A stretch of DNA of 64,000 nt from Acetomicrobium flavidum. Its GTDB lineage: Bacteria > Synergistota > Synergistia > Synergistales > Acetomicrobiaceae. A program made the translations under genes and the position numbers. Below the pieces are notes generated by a model. That model had not been told where the DNA came from. It saw only the letters and a list, made by a program, of their open reading frames with translations, and ran no database searches. Positions 7,820 to 16,423 of this stretch are shown here, piece by piece (the first letter of the stretch is position 1; each line of letters begins with the position of its first letter). The stretch covers positions 62,001 to 126,000 of the forward strand of contig NZ_FSQZ01000001.1 of NCBI RefSeq assembly GCF_900129645.1, read 5' to 3'.

Positions 7820-9271
7820 ATGAGGTTTAAGATCATACTAAGGGTTCTCGGTCTCATAGTTGAGGTCGTGTCTTTTTTCATGCTGTGGCCGCTCGTATGG
7901 GCTGTATTAGACAGGTCGCATGACGTCGGGGCGATATTTACTTCTATGATAATAGGAATTGCCCTGGGCGTGGTTTTGCTTTTATATGGGGGCAACAACG
8001 CTTCCGAAGACATGAGGCCAAAGGAAGCACTGGTAACGGTTGGGCTATCGTGGTTGGTCGTTTCCGCCATAGGCGCCTTGCCTTTTTGGCTTTCGGGATC
8101 AGCGCCTTCTTTTACGGATGCTTTCTTTGAGTCCGTTTCCGGTTTCACTACGACCGGAGCATCAATCCTGACAAACATAGAGGCAAACCCCAGAGGAATT
8201 CTTTTTTGGAGAAGCTTAACTCACTGGTTGGGCGGCATGGGCATTATAGTGCTTGGCTTAGCCATACTCCCATTCTTAGGAGTGGGCGGACGCCAGCTAT
8301 TTCATGCGGAAGTTCCCGGCCCTGTGCCTGAAAAATTAACCCCGAGGATTCATCATACGGCCCTTCTTTTATGGGGGGTTTATGTATTTTTAACCATCTT
8401 GGAAACTTTGTTTTTGTACTTCGGCGGTCTATCCATTTTTGATGCGCTTACCCATACATTTGGAACAGTGGCAACGGGCGGATTTTCTCCCTTAAATGGC
8501 AGCGTCGGACAATACAATTCGGTTTATGTGGATGTCGTGATCACCGTATTTATGTTCATATCGGGTGCAAACTTTGCATTGCATTACAGAATGTTAAAGA
8601 AAGATTTCACTGCCTGGTGGAAGGATGAGGAGTTCAGATTTTATCTTTACATCGTCTTAGGATCAATTGCTACGATCTCTCTTGTGTTGCTTAAGGACCA
8701 CATCTATAGCAGCATCAGCGATGCCCTCCGCTACGTCTCATTTCAGGTCGTCAGCATCATGACCACTACAGGATTTGTAACGGCGGATTTTGAACAATGG
8801 CCGGCTTACGCTCAACTTCTGCTCATCCTTTTGATGCTCATAGGCGGCTGTGCAGGCTCTACGGGCGGCGGCATGAAGGTAGTGAGGCTTTTAATTTTGC
8901 TTAAGCATCTTAGCATCGAACTTAAGACAATGCTTCACCCGCGCGCCCATTATGCCATGAGGCTCAACAACAATACGGTAGAAAAAGAAATAGCCCTCTC
9001 CATTTCGGCGTTCTTCGTGCTTTACTTCGCTGTCTTTGTCGTATCGTTTCTGTTGTTATCGCTCATGGGAATGGACTTTATATCGTCAGTTGCGGCTGTG
9101 GCTGCAACGTTGGGAAACGTTGGCCCGGGATTGGGCGCAGTCGGTCCCATGGATAATTATTCTGCCCTTGCTGCACCTGCTAAATGGATATTGTCCTTCT
9201 GCATGCTCTTTGGACGTCTTGAACTATATCCAATGATAGCCCTATTTTTGCCCGATTCATGGAAGAGATAA
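7820..9271 (+). CDS. trkH: Trk-type potassium channel subunit TrkH
   Basis: 483-residue membrane protein with four repeated membrane-pore-membrane units. Pore-loop motifs are visible in order: SGFTTTGASIL, GTVATGGFSP, MTTTGFVTAD and TLGNVGPGLG, each ending in the filter glycine. STGGGMKVVR, a TrkH/KtrB gating-loop motif, lies near residue 350. It imports potassium together with the TrkA ring encoded immediately upstream. The start ATG follows AAGGA. Intact itself, it may lack normal gating if the upstream trkA is truly broken. Confidence 0.95.
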   Translation: MRFKIILRVLGLIVEVVSFFMLWPLVWAVLDRSHDVGAIFTSMIIGIALGVVLLLYGGNNASEDMRPKEALVTVGLSWLVVSAIGALPFWLSGSAPSFTDAFFESVSGFTTTGASILTNIEANPRGILFWRSLTHWLGGMGIIVLGLAILPFLGVGGRQLFHAEVPGPVPEKLTPRIHHTALLLWGVYVFLTILETLFLYFGGLSIFDALTHTFGTVATGGFSPLNGSVGQYNSVYVDVVITVFMFISGANFALHYRMLKKDFTAWWKDEEFRFYLYIVLGSIATISLVLLKDHIYSSISDALRYVSFQVVSIMTTTGFVTADFEQWPAYAQLLLILLMLIGGCAGSTGGGMKVVRLLILLKHLSIELKTMLHPRAHYAMRLNNNTVEKEIALSISAFFVLYFAVFVVSFLLLSLMGMDFISSVAAVAATLGNVGPGLGAVGPMDNYSALAAPAKWILSFCMLFGRLELYPMIALFLPDSWKR

Positions 9272-9330
9272 CCTCGCCCAATGATGTACAATAAATACAA
9301 CGGCGCAAATCCAATGTATGGGTGAATGAG

Positions 9331-10281
9331 ATGCTCGAGCTTAAAAGCAAGAAGGCAGTACTTTTAGCGGATGCGGCACTATTCGTGGCGGCCATGTTTT
9401 GGGGGTCCGGCTTTGGGATAACCAACTGGCTGCTCAAGTTCATGTCGCCCCTATGGTTGCTGTCCGTAAGGTTTATGTTGAGCGCCGGGATTTTGGCCTT
9501 GATATTCAGGTCAAGGCTTCCCCTTCTAAGCCGCAGAGATGTCTTTTTGGGATTCTTGCTCGGAAGCCTTTTGGCTTCAACTTTTATAGCCCATATATTT
9601 GGCCTTCTTTTCACCACGCCGGGCAAGCAATCCTTCATTGCAGGAAGCAACGTTGTGATGGTGCCTTTTATATATGCCCTTATCTACAGAAAAATGCCTT
9701 CTTTGATAGCTACAGCCGGGGCTTTCTTGACCACCGCAGGCCTTTTGATCATGGCATTCACTCCCGGAATGAGCTTCAACTTTGGCGACTATCTTTCTCT
9801 TTTGCTGGCCTTTGGATGTGCCTTGCACGTGCTATTCGTTGGCAACCTAAGCAGAAAAATGGACCCCATAGCGCTAACCGTGGTGCAGATAGCTTCAGCA
9901 AGTTTAATCCTGACTGTTCTGGCATTATTCTTGGAGCCCCTACCTCCCTTCGGAGAAGTGCCATCCAAAGCCTGGCTTGGCATTCTCTACGTGGCCGTCT
10001 TCGTAACGGTCATTCCTTTTCTGATCCAGACCGTCGCCCAACGTTACAGCCCCGAGATCCACGCTGCCGTACTTCTTTCCCTGGAAAGCCCCTCCGGTTA
10101 CATGTTTGCTTACCTGATAGGCGAAGAATTGATCAACTTTCAAGTCATCCTTGGCGGAATGGTAGTGTTTGCAGGTGTCGTACTTACGGAACTTGAGGCG
10201 TTCCTGACGAAGAAATTTCATCATTCTTCACATGAAGACGCCATGACATTGTGTGACATTAACGGAAGTCGCGACAGGTAA
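9331..10281 (+). CDS. EamA-family (DMT superfamily) transporter
   Basis: About 316 residues with ten hydrophobic segments in two EamA repeats: AMFWGSGFGITNWLLK opens the first, and the second begins near GDYLSLLLAFGCALHVLFVG. The pattern ALLLSLESPSGYMFAYLIGEELINFQVILGG near the C-terminus is the family hallmark. Members usually export amino acids or metabolites; no substrate can be assigned. I chose ATG at 9331 with GGTGA upstream; GTG at 9322 is the alternative. It is downstream of trkH on the same strand with a 59-base gap and no hairpin between. Confidence 0.85.
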   Translation: MLELKSKKAVLLADAALFVAAMFWGSGFGITNWLLKFMSPLWLLSVRFMLSAGILALIFRSRLPLLSRRDVFLGFLLGSLLASTFIAHIFGLLFTTPGKQSFIAGSNVVMVPFIYALIYRKMPSLIATAGAFLTTAGLLIMAFTPGMSFNFGDYLSLLLAFGCALHVLFVGNLSRKMDPIALTVVQIASASLILTVLALFLEPLPPFGEVPSKAWLGILYVAVFVTVIPFLIQTVAQRYSPEIHAAVLLSLESPSGYMFAYLIGEELINFQVILGGMVVFAGVVLTELEAFLTKKFHHSSHEDAMTLCDINGSRDR

Positions 10282-10394
10282 GGGGTATGTCTGCTTGGCT
10301 TCGATGCAAAAGGGCTAGCGAAACAGATGCAATAATCTAAAAACAAAGCTAAATGATAAAAATAACTTGTTTTGTCATATAAGGAGCGATCCCA

Positions 10395-11504
10395 TTGAAT
10401 GACAGCGTCAGAATCACTAAGGATAAACGTCCGAGAGCCAGGGATATTGGCATTCATATAGGCGTATTTTCGCCAGGGAAATATAACGCTATAACCGACG
10501 TCAAGGGCGTTTTGGTGGGTCATTGCACGTTAATACAAGGCCACGGACCGCTTACGCCGGGCAAAGGCCCGATTAGAACAGGAGTGACGGCGATTCTGCC
10601 GCACGATGGCAACATGTTTAAGCAAAAAGTGCCTGCTGCCAGCTTTGTGTTTAACGGGTTTGGCAAGTCAATCGGATTGCACCAGGTCAATGAACTCGGC
10701 AATTTAGAGACACCTATCCTTTTGACAAATACCTTAAACGCCCCGATAGTTGCAGACGCCCTAATAGAATGGATGATGAAGGAAAATCCTGAAATAGGAA
10801 TTGATACCTGTACCGTTAATCCCGTAGTTGGCGAAATAAACGACGGTTTTTTAAATGATATTCAAGGACGCCATGTAAAGAAGGAACACGTCTTCGAAGC
10901 CTTAACCACTGCGCAGTCAGGGCAGATAAAGGAGGGTGCAGTTGGTGCCGGGACAGGAAGCTCCTGTATGGGGTGGAAAAGCGGCATTGGGACGTCGTCT
11001 CGTGTGTTGCCACAAGATTTGGGCGGTTTCACGGTCGGCGTTCTCGTGCTTACCAATTTTGATGGGCTACTTACCGTAAACGGCGCTCCCGTAGGTAGAA
11101 AGTTAGGGCACATTCCCTTCAAAGATCCCGGAGGCTCCGTCATGGTCATCACAGCGACAGATGCCCCTTTATATCAAAGACATCTCTTACGCGTGGCCAA
11201 ACGGGCAGTGCTGGGGCTTGCCCGGACAGGATTTTACGGCAGCAATGGTTCTGGAGATTTTTTCATAGCCTTTTCTACAGCCACAACCATACCTCACGAA
11301 CCAACCGACGTTACCCTTCAAGGGGTAGCGATGACCAACGATGCGCTCTCATCACTATTTTTAGCGACGGTAGAAACCGCTGAAGAGGCAGTAATCAACT
11401 CCATCTTAAAGGCTGAAACGACAGTTGGGCGCGATGGAAACATTAGCGAAGCGGTAGACATCCAAAAGTTAGTCAGGATTCTTCGTGATTATAGTATTGA
11501 ATAA
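10395..11504 (+). CDS. P1-family N-terminal-nucleophile peptidase (DmpA-like aminopeptidase)
   Basis: 369 residues of the DmpA/BapA P1 family, which self-cleave to expose a catalytic serine and act as L-aminopeptidase/D-esterase or beta-peptidyl aminopeptidase. Visible marks are ITDVKGVLVGH, GPIRTGVTAILPH, the substrate-pocket segment GLHQVNELGNLETPI, and GAVGAGTGSSCMGWKSGIGTSSR, which lies before the autoprocessing region. The C-terminal GSGDFFIAFSTATTIPHE is also family-typical. The start is TTG, supported by AAGGAG eight bases upstream. No signal peptide is seen, so it is probably cytoplasmic. It is one of many peptide-degrading enzymes in the window and is closed by a strong terminator. 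Confidence 0.9.
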   Translation: MNDSVRITKDKRPRARDIGIHIGVFSPGKYNAITDVKGVLVGHCTLIQGHGPLTPGKGPIRTGVTAILPHDGNMFKQKVPAASFVFNGFGKSIGLHQVNELGNLETPILLTNTLNAPIVADALIEWMMKENPEIGIDTCTVNPVVGEINDGFLNDIQGRHVKKEHVFEALTTAQSGQIKEGAVGAGTGSSCMGWKSGIGTSSRVLPQDLGGFTVGVLVLTNFDGLLTVNGAPVGRKLGHIPFKDPGGSVMVITATDAPLYQRHLLRVAKRAVLGLARTGFYGSNGSGDFFIAFSTATTIPHEPTDVTLQGVAMTNDALSSLFLATVETAEEAVINSILKAETTVGRDGNISEAVDIQKLVRILRDYSIE

Positions 11505-11553
11505 ATAAGCGGGCCATCGAGACCTTGCATCAAATGTGCGATGGCCCGCTTAT
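11505..11553. terminator. Hairpin terminator between P1 peptidase and LUD protein genes
   Basis: A 15-bp perfect inverted repeat (11505-11519 with 11539-11553) with a 19-base loop lies between convergent genes. The stem begins immediately after the TAA of the peptidase gene. T-rich runs on either side are short, so termination strength is uncertain, but it is well placed for both directions. Confidence 0.75.
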
Positions 11554-11568
11554 GCTTAAATTACTTCA

Positions 11569-12222
11569 CTAAAATCCGAGGACCTCTCCCACGATGATCA
11601 CGTGAGATTGCCTGCCCTGAGGCGCCCTTTCAAGCACGAGCATGGCACGGCAAACCCGCTCGGGTGAATCGCAGTCGACGCAATAGCCAAGGGATGCGCA
11701 GGGCGTTTTGATATTAAGGCGCATTGCGTTAGGTGGAGTAGCAAAGTTCTTAACCCTGGCAATCGCAGCTTCAAGGCCCCCGGGGCAGACCTTATTTATC
11801 CCTATGACGTAAATGATCTTTCCCGCCGCCCAAGCCATGCCGGCAACCCTATTGCCGTTGCCGTCAATGTTGACCATGGTGCCATCTATGGTTACTGCGT
11901 TTGCACTGGTCAAAAACACATCACAGAGCAGCTCTTCCTGCAACCTTTGAATGCGTTCTGCCCCTGCGAGGTTTGGATCCCAGTGATGTACGATCTTGTT
12001 GCCCCTTTTTTCAAGCTCTTCAAGCAAGCCCAACTCTCTTACGGTGACGCTTCCCGGAATGCCTACGCTTGCATTCTTAGGTATTAACTCCAACACCTTA
12101 TCTTTGGCCTCGACAGCGGTTCTTGCGTACTCGGCTTTATAACCTTTTTTGTTGAGGTTATTGACGATAGCGCTGCCCAAAAGCTCGTAATGCCTCTTTC
12201 TGAAAGCTTCCCAATCAGCCAT
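11569..12222 (-). CDS. LUD-domain protein (LutC/YkgG-like)
   Basis: 217 residues with the LUD fold typical of lactate-utilisation proteins: VGIPGSVTVRELGLLEEL (about 53-70), DVFLTSANAVTIDGTMVNIDGNGNRVA (about 100-127) and KIIYVIGINKV. A C-terminal cysteine cluster CASLGYCVDCDSPERVC (about 175-191) could bind a metal or cluster. The gene stands alone, without lutA or lutB partners, so a lactate role cannot be assumed; standalone copies of this size are common in anaerobes and uncharacterised. Convergent with the P1 peptidase gene. Confidence 0.88.
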   Translation of the reverse strand: MADWEAFRKRHYELLGSAIVNNLNKKGYKAEYARTAVEAKDKVLELIPKNASVGIPGSVTVRELGLLEELEKRGNKIVHHWDPNLAGAERIQRLQEELLCDVFLTSANAVTIDGTMVNIDGNGNRVAGMAWAAGKIIYVIGINKVCPGGLEAAIARVKNFATPPNAMRLNIKTPCASLGYCVDCDSPERVCRAMLVLERAPQGRQSHVIIVGEVLGF

Positions 12223-12261
12223 ACAAATCCCCCCTCAGATTGTGAACGAAGTTGCTTCAAC

Positions 12262-12289
12262 TTGACTGTAGCTATTAAAATGATAACAT
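12262..12289 (+). promoter_or_regulatory. Candidate sigma-70-type promoter for the small His-rich protein
   Basis: TTGACT (12262-12267), 16-base spacer, TAACAT (12284-12289) preceded by TGA, giving an extended -10 character. It lies 40 bases before the start of the small gene and diverges from the LUD gene. Confidence 0.5.
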
Positions 12290-12328
12290 TAATTGGCGAA
12301 GTAATTTACAACAAAGGAGTGAATAACA

Positions 12329-12583
12329 TTGTGTAAGATAGTGACCGACGAAGAACACGAACACATCCATTCCCATACGGATGACCCTCTAGAGATAGCA
12401 GAGATGTTAAGGGAGACCTTGGCGGAAGAGCTGGACTCCATGAGCGAACTGGCCGCAACCTGGCACATGATCGATGACGAAACCATCCAAAAGAAGCTGA
12501 TGGAAGCCGTACGTGCAAAGCAAAAAACGATCTCTTTACTTTTTGAGGCTTTACAGGAGAGCGAAAAAAAGGCCTGGGGTTAA
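12329..12583 (+). CDS. Small acidic His-rich protein of unknown function
   Basis: 84 residues, not recognised. The N-terminus is MCKIVTDEEHEHIHSHTDD, with one Cys and four His in 16 residues, which could bind a transition metal. The remainder is strongly helical and acidic (EIAEMLRETLAEELDSMSELA, then KKLMEAVRAKQKTISLLFEAL). The start is TTG with AAGGAG nine bases upstream. It has its own candidate promoter and a strong terminator, so it is a real monocistronic gene. Confidence 0.7.
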   Translation: MCKIVTDEEHEHIHSHTDDPLEIAEMLRETLAEELDSMSELAATWHMIDDETIQKKLMEAVRAKQKTISLLFEALQESEKKAWG

Positions 12584-12609
12584 CAAAATTCATCTTTAAT
12601 CATAAGTAT

Positions 12610-12665
12610 TAAAAATGCCAGCCTCATGGCAGATCCTTTGACCATAGTATGGGCTGGCATTTTTA
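12610..12665. terminator. Bidirectional terminator between small His-rich gene and MFS gene
   Basis: Inverted repeat of 14 bp (12610-12623 with 12652-12665) whose outer part is A5/T5, giving a U-tract on both strands. It closes the small plus-strand gene and the minus-strand envelope operon. Confidence 0.85.
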
Positions 12666-12682
12666 ATAAATAGCTTTACTTT

Positions 12683-14080
12683 TTAAGCAAGGCTGTTTTT
12701 TGCCTTATCGACATGTATCTTGCCTCTGACATAGGAAAAATAAATTCCAACCAAGCACGTAACGGCAGAAATGACGAATGCCAAATTAACGCTTTCCAAG
12801 AAGAGATCAAGATTCTCCGTGCCTATCTGTTCCTTGCCGAGCATTATCGAAAATATCACTGTTGCCATCGCCATGCTCATCGTCTGACCGATCAGTCGCA
12901 TGGTTGCCAAGGAGCTTGATGCCGTACCGTAATGCTCGTTGGAGACAGAGCTCATAATGGCGTTAACGTTGGGCGATGAGAAAAGTGCAAACCCAAAGCC
13001 AAGACAACATAGCGTGAAGCCCAGATACAAAATGGTGGTATCGTAATTTAATCTCGATAATAAAAACAAACCCAAAGCCGTCAAGGCCATGCCCGCCGAA
13101 GCTATAAATCGGGGTTCAACCCTGTCGGACAGTCGCCCGGCCAAGGGAGAAAACCCAGCTTGAACTGCTGGTTGCAGCACAAGAACAATCCCTGCTAATT
13201 GGGGCGACATATTCTTTGCATATTGGAGGTAAAGGCTCAATAAAAAAGCTACCGATGCCGTTGCCGCGTAATTGATCAAGGCAGCCAAATTTGAAAAGGC
13301 AAAACTTCGATTGCTCAAGAAGAGCCTCACATTAAACACCGGATTATATGCCACCAACTGATATCTTAAGAAAACCAAAGCAAATATGATCCCTGTCAAG
13401 ACAAAATACAAACTTTTTATCTGAGGAACTAAGAAGAGACCATACATGAAGAATAATAAGAAAGCGACGTATAGCAGGCTGCCTACAATATCGAAGGGCT
13501 CTTCTGGGGAGGCGATCCACTCTCCTTTAATATGGCGAAGAATCGTAAAAAATACATAGAGGCTTAAAATTCCCGTCGCAACGAAGATGCTCTTCCATCC
13601 AAAGTTTTGCACTAAAATGCCACCGCAAAAAGGTCCCAACGATAATCCCAAATAGGTCGCAGCTGTGTTTATTCCCATGGCTCTTCCTCTTTCTCCGGGT
13701 GGAAAAACAGAGGCAAGTATGGCTATAGATGTCGTTACTATCATAGCTCCTCCTATACCTTGCAATACACGGCAAAGGATGAGAAAGGTCAAATTTGCTG
13801 AAAATAAGGCAAGGAAATTAAAGAAGGCCAAAAGGGCAGCGCCAAGGAGAAAGATTTTTCTCCTGCCCACTATATCGGCCGCCCTTCCAACGGGAACTAA
13901 AGCAGCAGCTGTGGCTAACATGTAGGAAGTAGCCACCCAACCGAGGGTGGCAGCGTCAGCATCGAAGTATCTGCCGATAACCGGTAAAGCAACGTTCACC
14001 GTCGATATCATAAGCGGTCCTAAGAGGGAAGCTATTGCAGAGACGAAGAGGACGGTCCTTTTAAATGAAGAATTGGCCAC
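12683..14080 (-). CDS. MFS drug/metabolite exporter, DHA2-like
   Basis: 465 residues with about 14 hydrophobic segments, the size and topology of the DHA2 (drug:H+ antiporter-2) group. Motifs include LMISTVNVALPVIGRYFD at the first helix, the loop-2 motif GRAADIVGRRKIFLLG, and the motif C-like LGLSLGPFCGGILVQNFGW. Substrate unknown. The start is GTG with AGAGAGGT seven bases upstream. It is the last gene of the opgG-opgH-EEP-cls run and starts 29 bases after cls, so it may export an envelope-related or toxic compound. Confidence 0.9.
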   Translation of the reverse strand: MANSSFKRTVLFVSAIASLLGPLMISTVNVALPVIGRYFDADAATLGWVATSYMLATAAALVPVGRAADIVGRRKIFLLGAALLAFFNFLALFSANLTFLILCRVLQGIGGAMIVTTSIAILASVFPPGERGRAMGINTAATYLGLSLGPFCGGILVQNFGWKSIFVATGILSLYVFFTILRHIKGEWIASPEEPFDIVGSLLYVAFLLFFMYGLFLVPQIKSLYFVLTGIIFALVFLRYQLVAYNPVFNVRLFLSNRSFAFSNLAALINYAATASVAFLLSLYLQYAKNMSPQLAGIVLVLQPAVQAGFSPLAGRLSDRVEPRFIASAGMALTALGLFLLSRLNYDTTILYLGFTLCCLGFGFALFSSPNVNAIMSSVSNEHYGTASSSLATMRLIGQTMSMAMATVIFSIMLGKEQIGTENLDLFLESVNLAFVISAVTCLVGIYFSYVRGKIHVDKAKNSLA

Positions 14081-14109
14081 GAATCATACCTCTCTTTGGA
14101 TTCAAATAA

Positions 14110-15576
14110 TTAAAATAATGGACTGAAGAGCTTGGTAATTCCGTAAATAACATGTTCTATGGCCGGCCTTTTTTCCCACTCTTGACGGTGCAATAGTTTC
14201 GAATTTCTTATATACATCTCCTGAGCCTCAACGATCCGGGATACCTCATCCGGGCTATAGAAGATCATATCAACCTCGAAATCGAGAGCAAAGGATCGAA
14301 TATCGAAGTTGCTAGTCCCCAAAAAGGCCACTTCGTCATCGATCGTAACGGTCTTGGAATGGAGGATATCATTCTTGTAAAGATATATCTTGACTCCCAT
14401 ATTGAGTAGGGGGGTAAAGTGGGATCTTGCAACGCCCCCTACTATGGCCTTGTCTGCTCGCTGAGGTATCACAAGCCTTACGTCGACGTCCATTATGCGG
14501 GCTGTCTCTATGGCGTGCATCGTCTCGCTGTCGGGAATGAAATATGGAGTGGTGATGGTGGCCTGTCTTTTAGCGTTGATCAAGGCCGACACGATCAATC
14601 GCTGATAGTTTTGCAGCTGCATCGACGGACCGCTCGGGACGGTCTGTAAAATCGCGCTTCCTGTGGCATTAAGATCGGGAAGAAAGTGCAGCAATTGATC
14701 AAAGGGCAAATCCTCATGGGTCTCTACGTACCAATCCTCATAAAAGACCGCCAGGAGCTGAATTACCACGGGACCCGTAAGCCTCACCGAAAGGTCATGC
14801 CAGAGGCGGCCCTTTGCCTTATTGTTATAGGAAGGCTCTATGACGTTATGGGAGCCCGTATAGGCGACTAACCCGTCTATTATGGCGATCTTTCTGTGGT
14901 TTCTTATGTCGTAACGGGCCGTGAAGGGCGTCCGCCTGAGAAGCCTTACAGGCAAAGCCTCCGCAACCTTTACGCCGCTTCTTCGCAATATATGTGCGTG
15001 CCGCCTCAGGAAGGCCTTTGAGCCCACTGAATCGACAAGCAACCTGCATTCGACGCCCCGTCTGGCGGCTCTTTCCAAGGCGTCAAAGAGCTTTTCGGTC
15101 AATTTATCGTATGAGAATATATAATACAGCAAGTTGACGTATTTTTTGGCGTTATCTATATCACGACACATATGATCTAAGAATTCCTCAGGGTCGCTTA
15201 TAAGCAAAACGGAATTACCAGCCACCGGGCTCATATCCACCATCTTGTAGGCCATGCGGCTGATCCTCGTTTGATCTTCGTTTAGGGCAGGGTTGTTGAC
15301 CTCATTTAGCACATGCACTCTTAAGTTGTGAAGCATGTCGCCTAATTCCGACAATAGCCTCATGCGACGCCTTAGCCTTTCTCTGGGAAGTCCCGTGGAG
15401 CCAAAGAGCGAATAGAGGATGAATCCGCCCCACGGCCATATGTTGATGGCCAAAAGCCAGGCCATGGCAGTAGGCGGCTCATGCTTCAAGGGGACATAGC
15501 AGAGCATGCCAATGCGGATACAAAAGGAGGTTGCATTGTATAACCAAAGGAGTAACATCGAAATATCGTCATTCAT
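14110..15576 (-). CDS. cls: Cardiolipin synthase
   Basis: 488 residues. Two N-terminal membrane segments (about 1-60) are followed by two phospholipase-D domains, each with an HxKxxxxD motif: NHRKIAIIDGLVAYTGSHN (about 229) and LHSKTVTIDDEVAFLGTSNFD (about 408). It joins two phosphatidylglycerol molecules into cardiolipin and glycerol at the inner membrane. Phosphatidylglycerol headgroups are also donors for periplasmic glucan modification in some bacteria, so co-transcription with opgGH is suggestive. Starts 25 bases after the endonuclease/phosphatase-like gene. Confidence 0.95.
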   Translation of the reverse strand: MNDDISMLLLWLYNATSFCIRIGMLCYVPLKHEPPTAMAWLLAINIWPWGGFILYSLFGSTGLPRERLRRRMRLLSELGDMLHNLRVHVLNEVNNPALNEDQTRISRMAYKMVDMSPVAGNSVLLISDPEEFLDHMCRDIDNAKKYVNLLYYIFSYDKLTEKLFDALERAARRGVECRLLVDSVGSKAFLRRHAHILRRSGVKVAEALPVRLLRRTPFTARYDIRNHRKIAIIDGLVAYTGSHNVIEPSYNNKAKGRLWHDLSVRLTGPVVIQLLAVFYEDWYVETHEDLPFDQLLHFLPDLNATGSAILQTVPSGPSMQLQNYQRLIVSALINAKRQATITTPYFIPDSETMHAIETARIMDVDVRLVIPQRADKAIVGGVARSHFTPLLNMGVKIYLYKNDILHSKTVTIDDEVAFLGTSNFDIRSFALDFEVDMIFYSPDEVSRIVEAQEMYIRNSKLLHRQEWEKRPAIEHVIYGITKLFSPLF

Positions 15577-15601
15577 ATCCTGTTACCTCAGGATAATTAA
15601 T

Positions 15602-16333
15602 TTAAAGAGAAAAATCACACACGAGCGGCAGATGATCAGAAAACGTCACCTTGGGAATGAATAGATTATCTACCTTTATTTCAGGGCTATACAAGACGAA
15701 GTCAAGCAACATCCTTGGCGATGAGCTAGGGTAAGTGGGCATGAGGTCAGAATTTGCATTTTTGAGCCCGACGCGTTCGATCAAGGGGAACAGCTCATCT
15801 TCGCCGCCGAAGGTGTTGCAATCTCCTGCTAATATTACAGGTTTTTTGGACGACATGCATCTTTCTGCCAACTCCTCCAGTTGCTTCGTACGGGCCTTAC
15901 GCCCCAGGGAAAGGTGGACCAAATACAAGACGAAGTCCTCGTATTCCACTTCCAGAAGAGCCCTCTTTACGCCGTAACTCAAGTACCTCACCTTGTGGCT
16001 GACTGGCGGGATCTTGGTTACGACAGCATTGCCCTGCGACTTGAGAATCGGCGTCTTGGTAATGAAGGATTCAGGGTAGTATTTACAGCAAAAGATAGGC
16101 ATCCCTCCGATTTGCGAGGCCATTTCCTTAGGTTGGCTTTTACCGTTCTGCCTATAGGAACCTCCATCGGATTCGACCAGGCCGACGATGTCTGGATTTA
16201 ACTTTATCAAGAAGCTAGAGATATCTTTAAAATTTTTTTCGGTCTTTCTAAAACATCCCCAAAAGGGAAAGGGGATATGATAATCCCACCCAGTTCCGGT
16301 GGCGTAACGAATATTATAAAGCACAAAGCGCAT
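15602..16333 (-). CDS. Endonuclease/exonuclease/phosphatase-family protein
   Basis: About 243 residues of the EEP fold: MRFVLYNIRYATG at the start (metal-binding Asn), PDIVGLVESDGG (catalytic Glu), VILAGDCNTFGGE (Asp/Asn pair) and VTFSDHLPLVCDFS (Asp-His) at the end. No signal peptide. The family includes DNA repair nucleases and lipid/sugar phosphatases; the location between opgH and cls makes a lipid- or envelope-linked phosphodiesterase more likely than DNA repair, but this is inference. ATG at 16333 begins the domain and has GGGAGGA ten bases upstream; the frame is open for 23 codons further. Confidence 0.85.
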   Translation of the reverse strand: MRFVLYNIRYATGTGWDYHIPFPFWGCFRKTEKNFKDISSFLIKLNPDIVGLVESDGGSYRQNGKSQPKEMASQIGGMPIFCCKYYPESFITKTPILKSQGNAVVTKIPPVSHKVRYLSYGVKRALLEVEYEDFVLYLVHLSLGRKARTKQLEELAERCMSSKKPVILAGDCNTFGGEDELFPLIERVGLKNANSDLMPTYPSSSPRMLLDFVLYSPEIKVDNLFIPKVTFSDHLPLVCDFSL

Positions 16334-16423
16334 TCCCAAACGTTCCTCCCATAAACTTTTACTTTTGAAAATTTTACAAGATATATTAACTCCTTTGATC
16401 ATTTAAGGCAAGCTGTCGGGCCA

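Noticed and set aside
9399-10196. 265-residue open frame inside the EamA gene
   Set aside because: It is in another frame of a clear ten-helix transporter, has no ribosome site and reads as composition-biased, Arg/Pro/His-rich nonsense.
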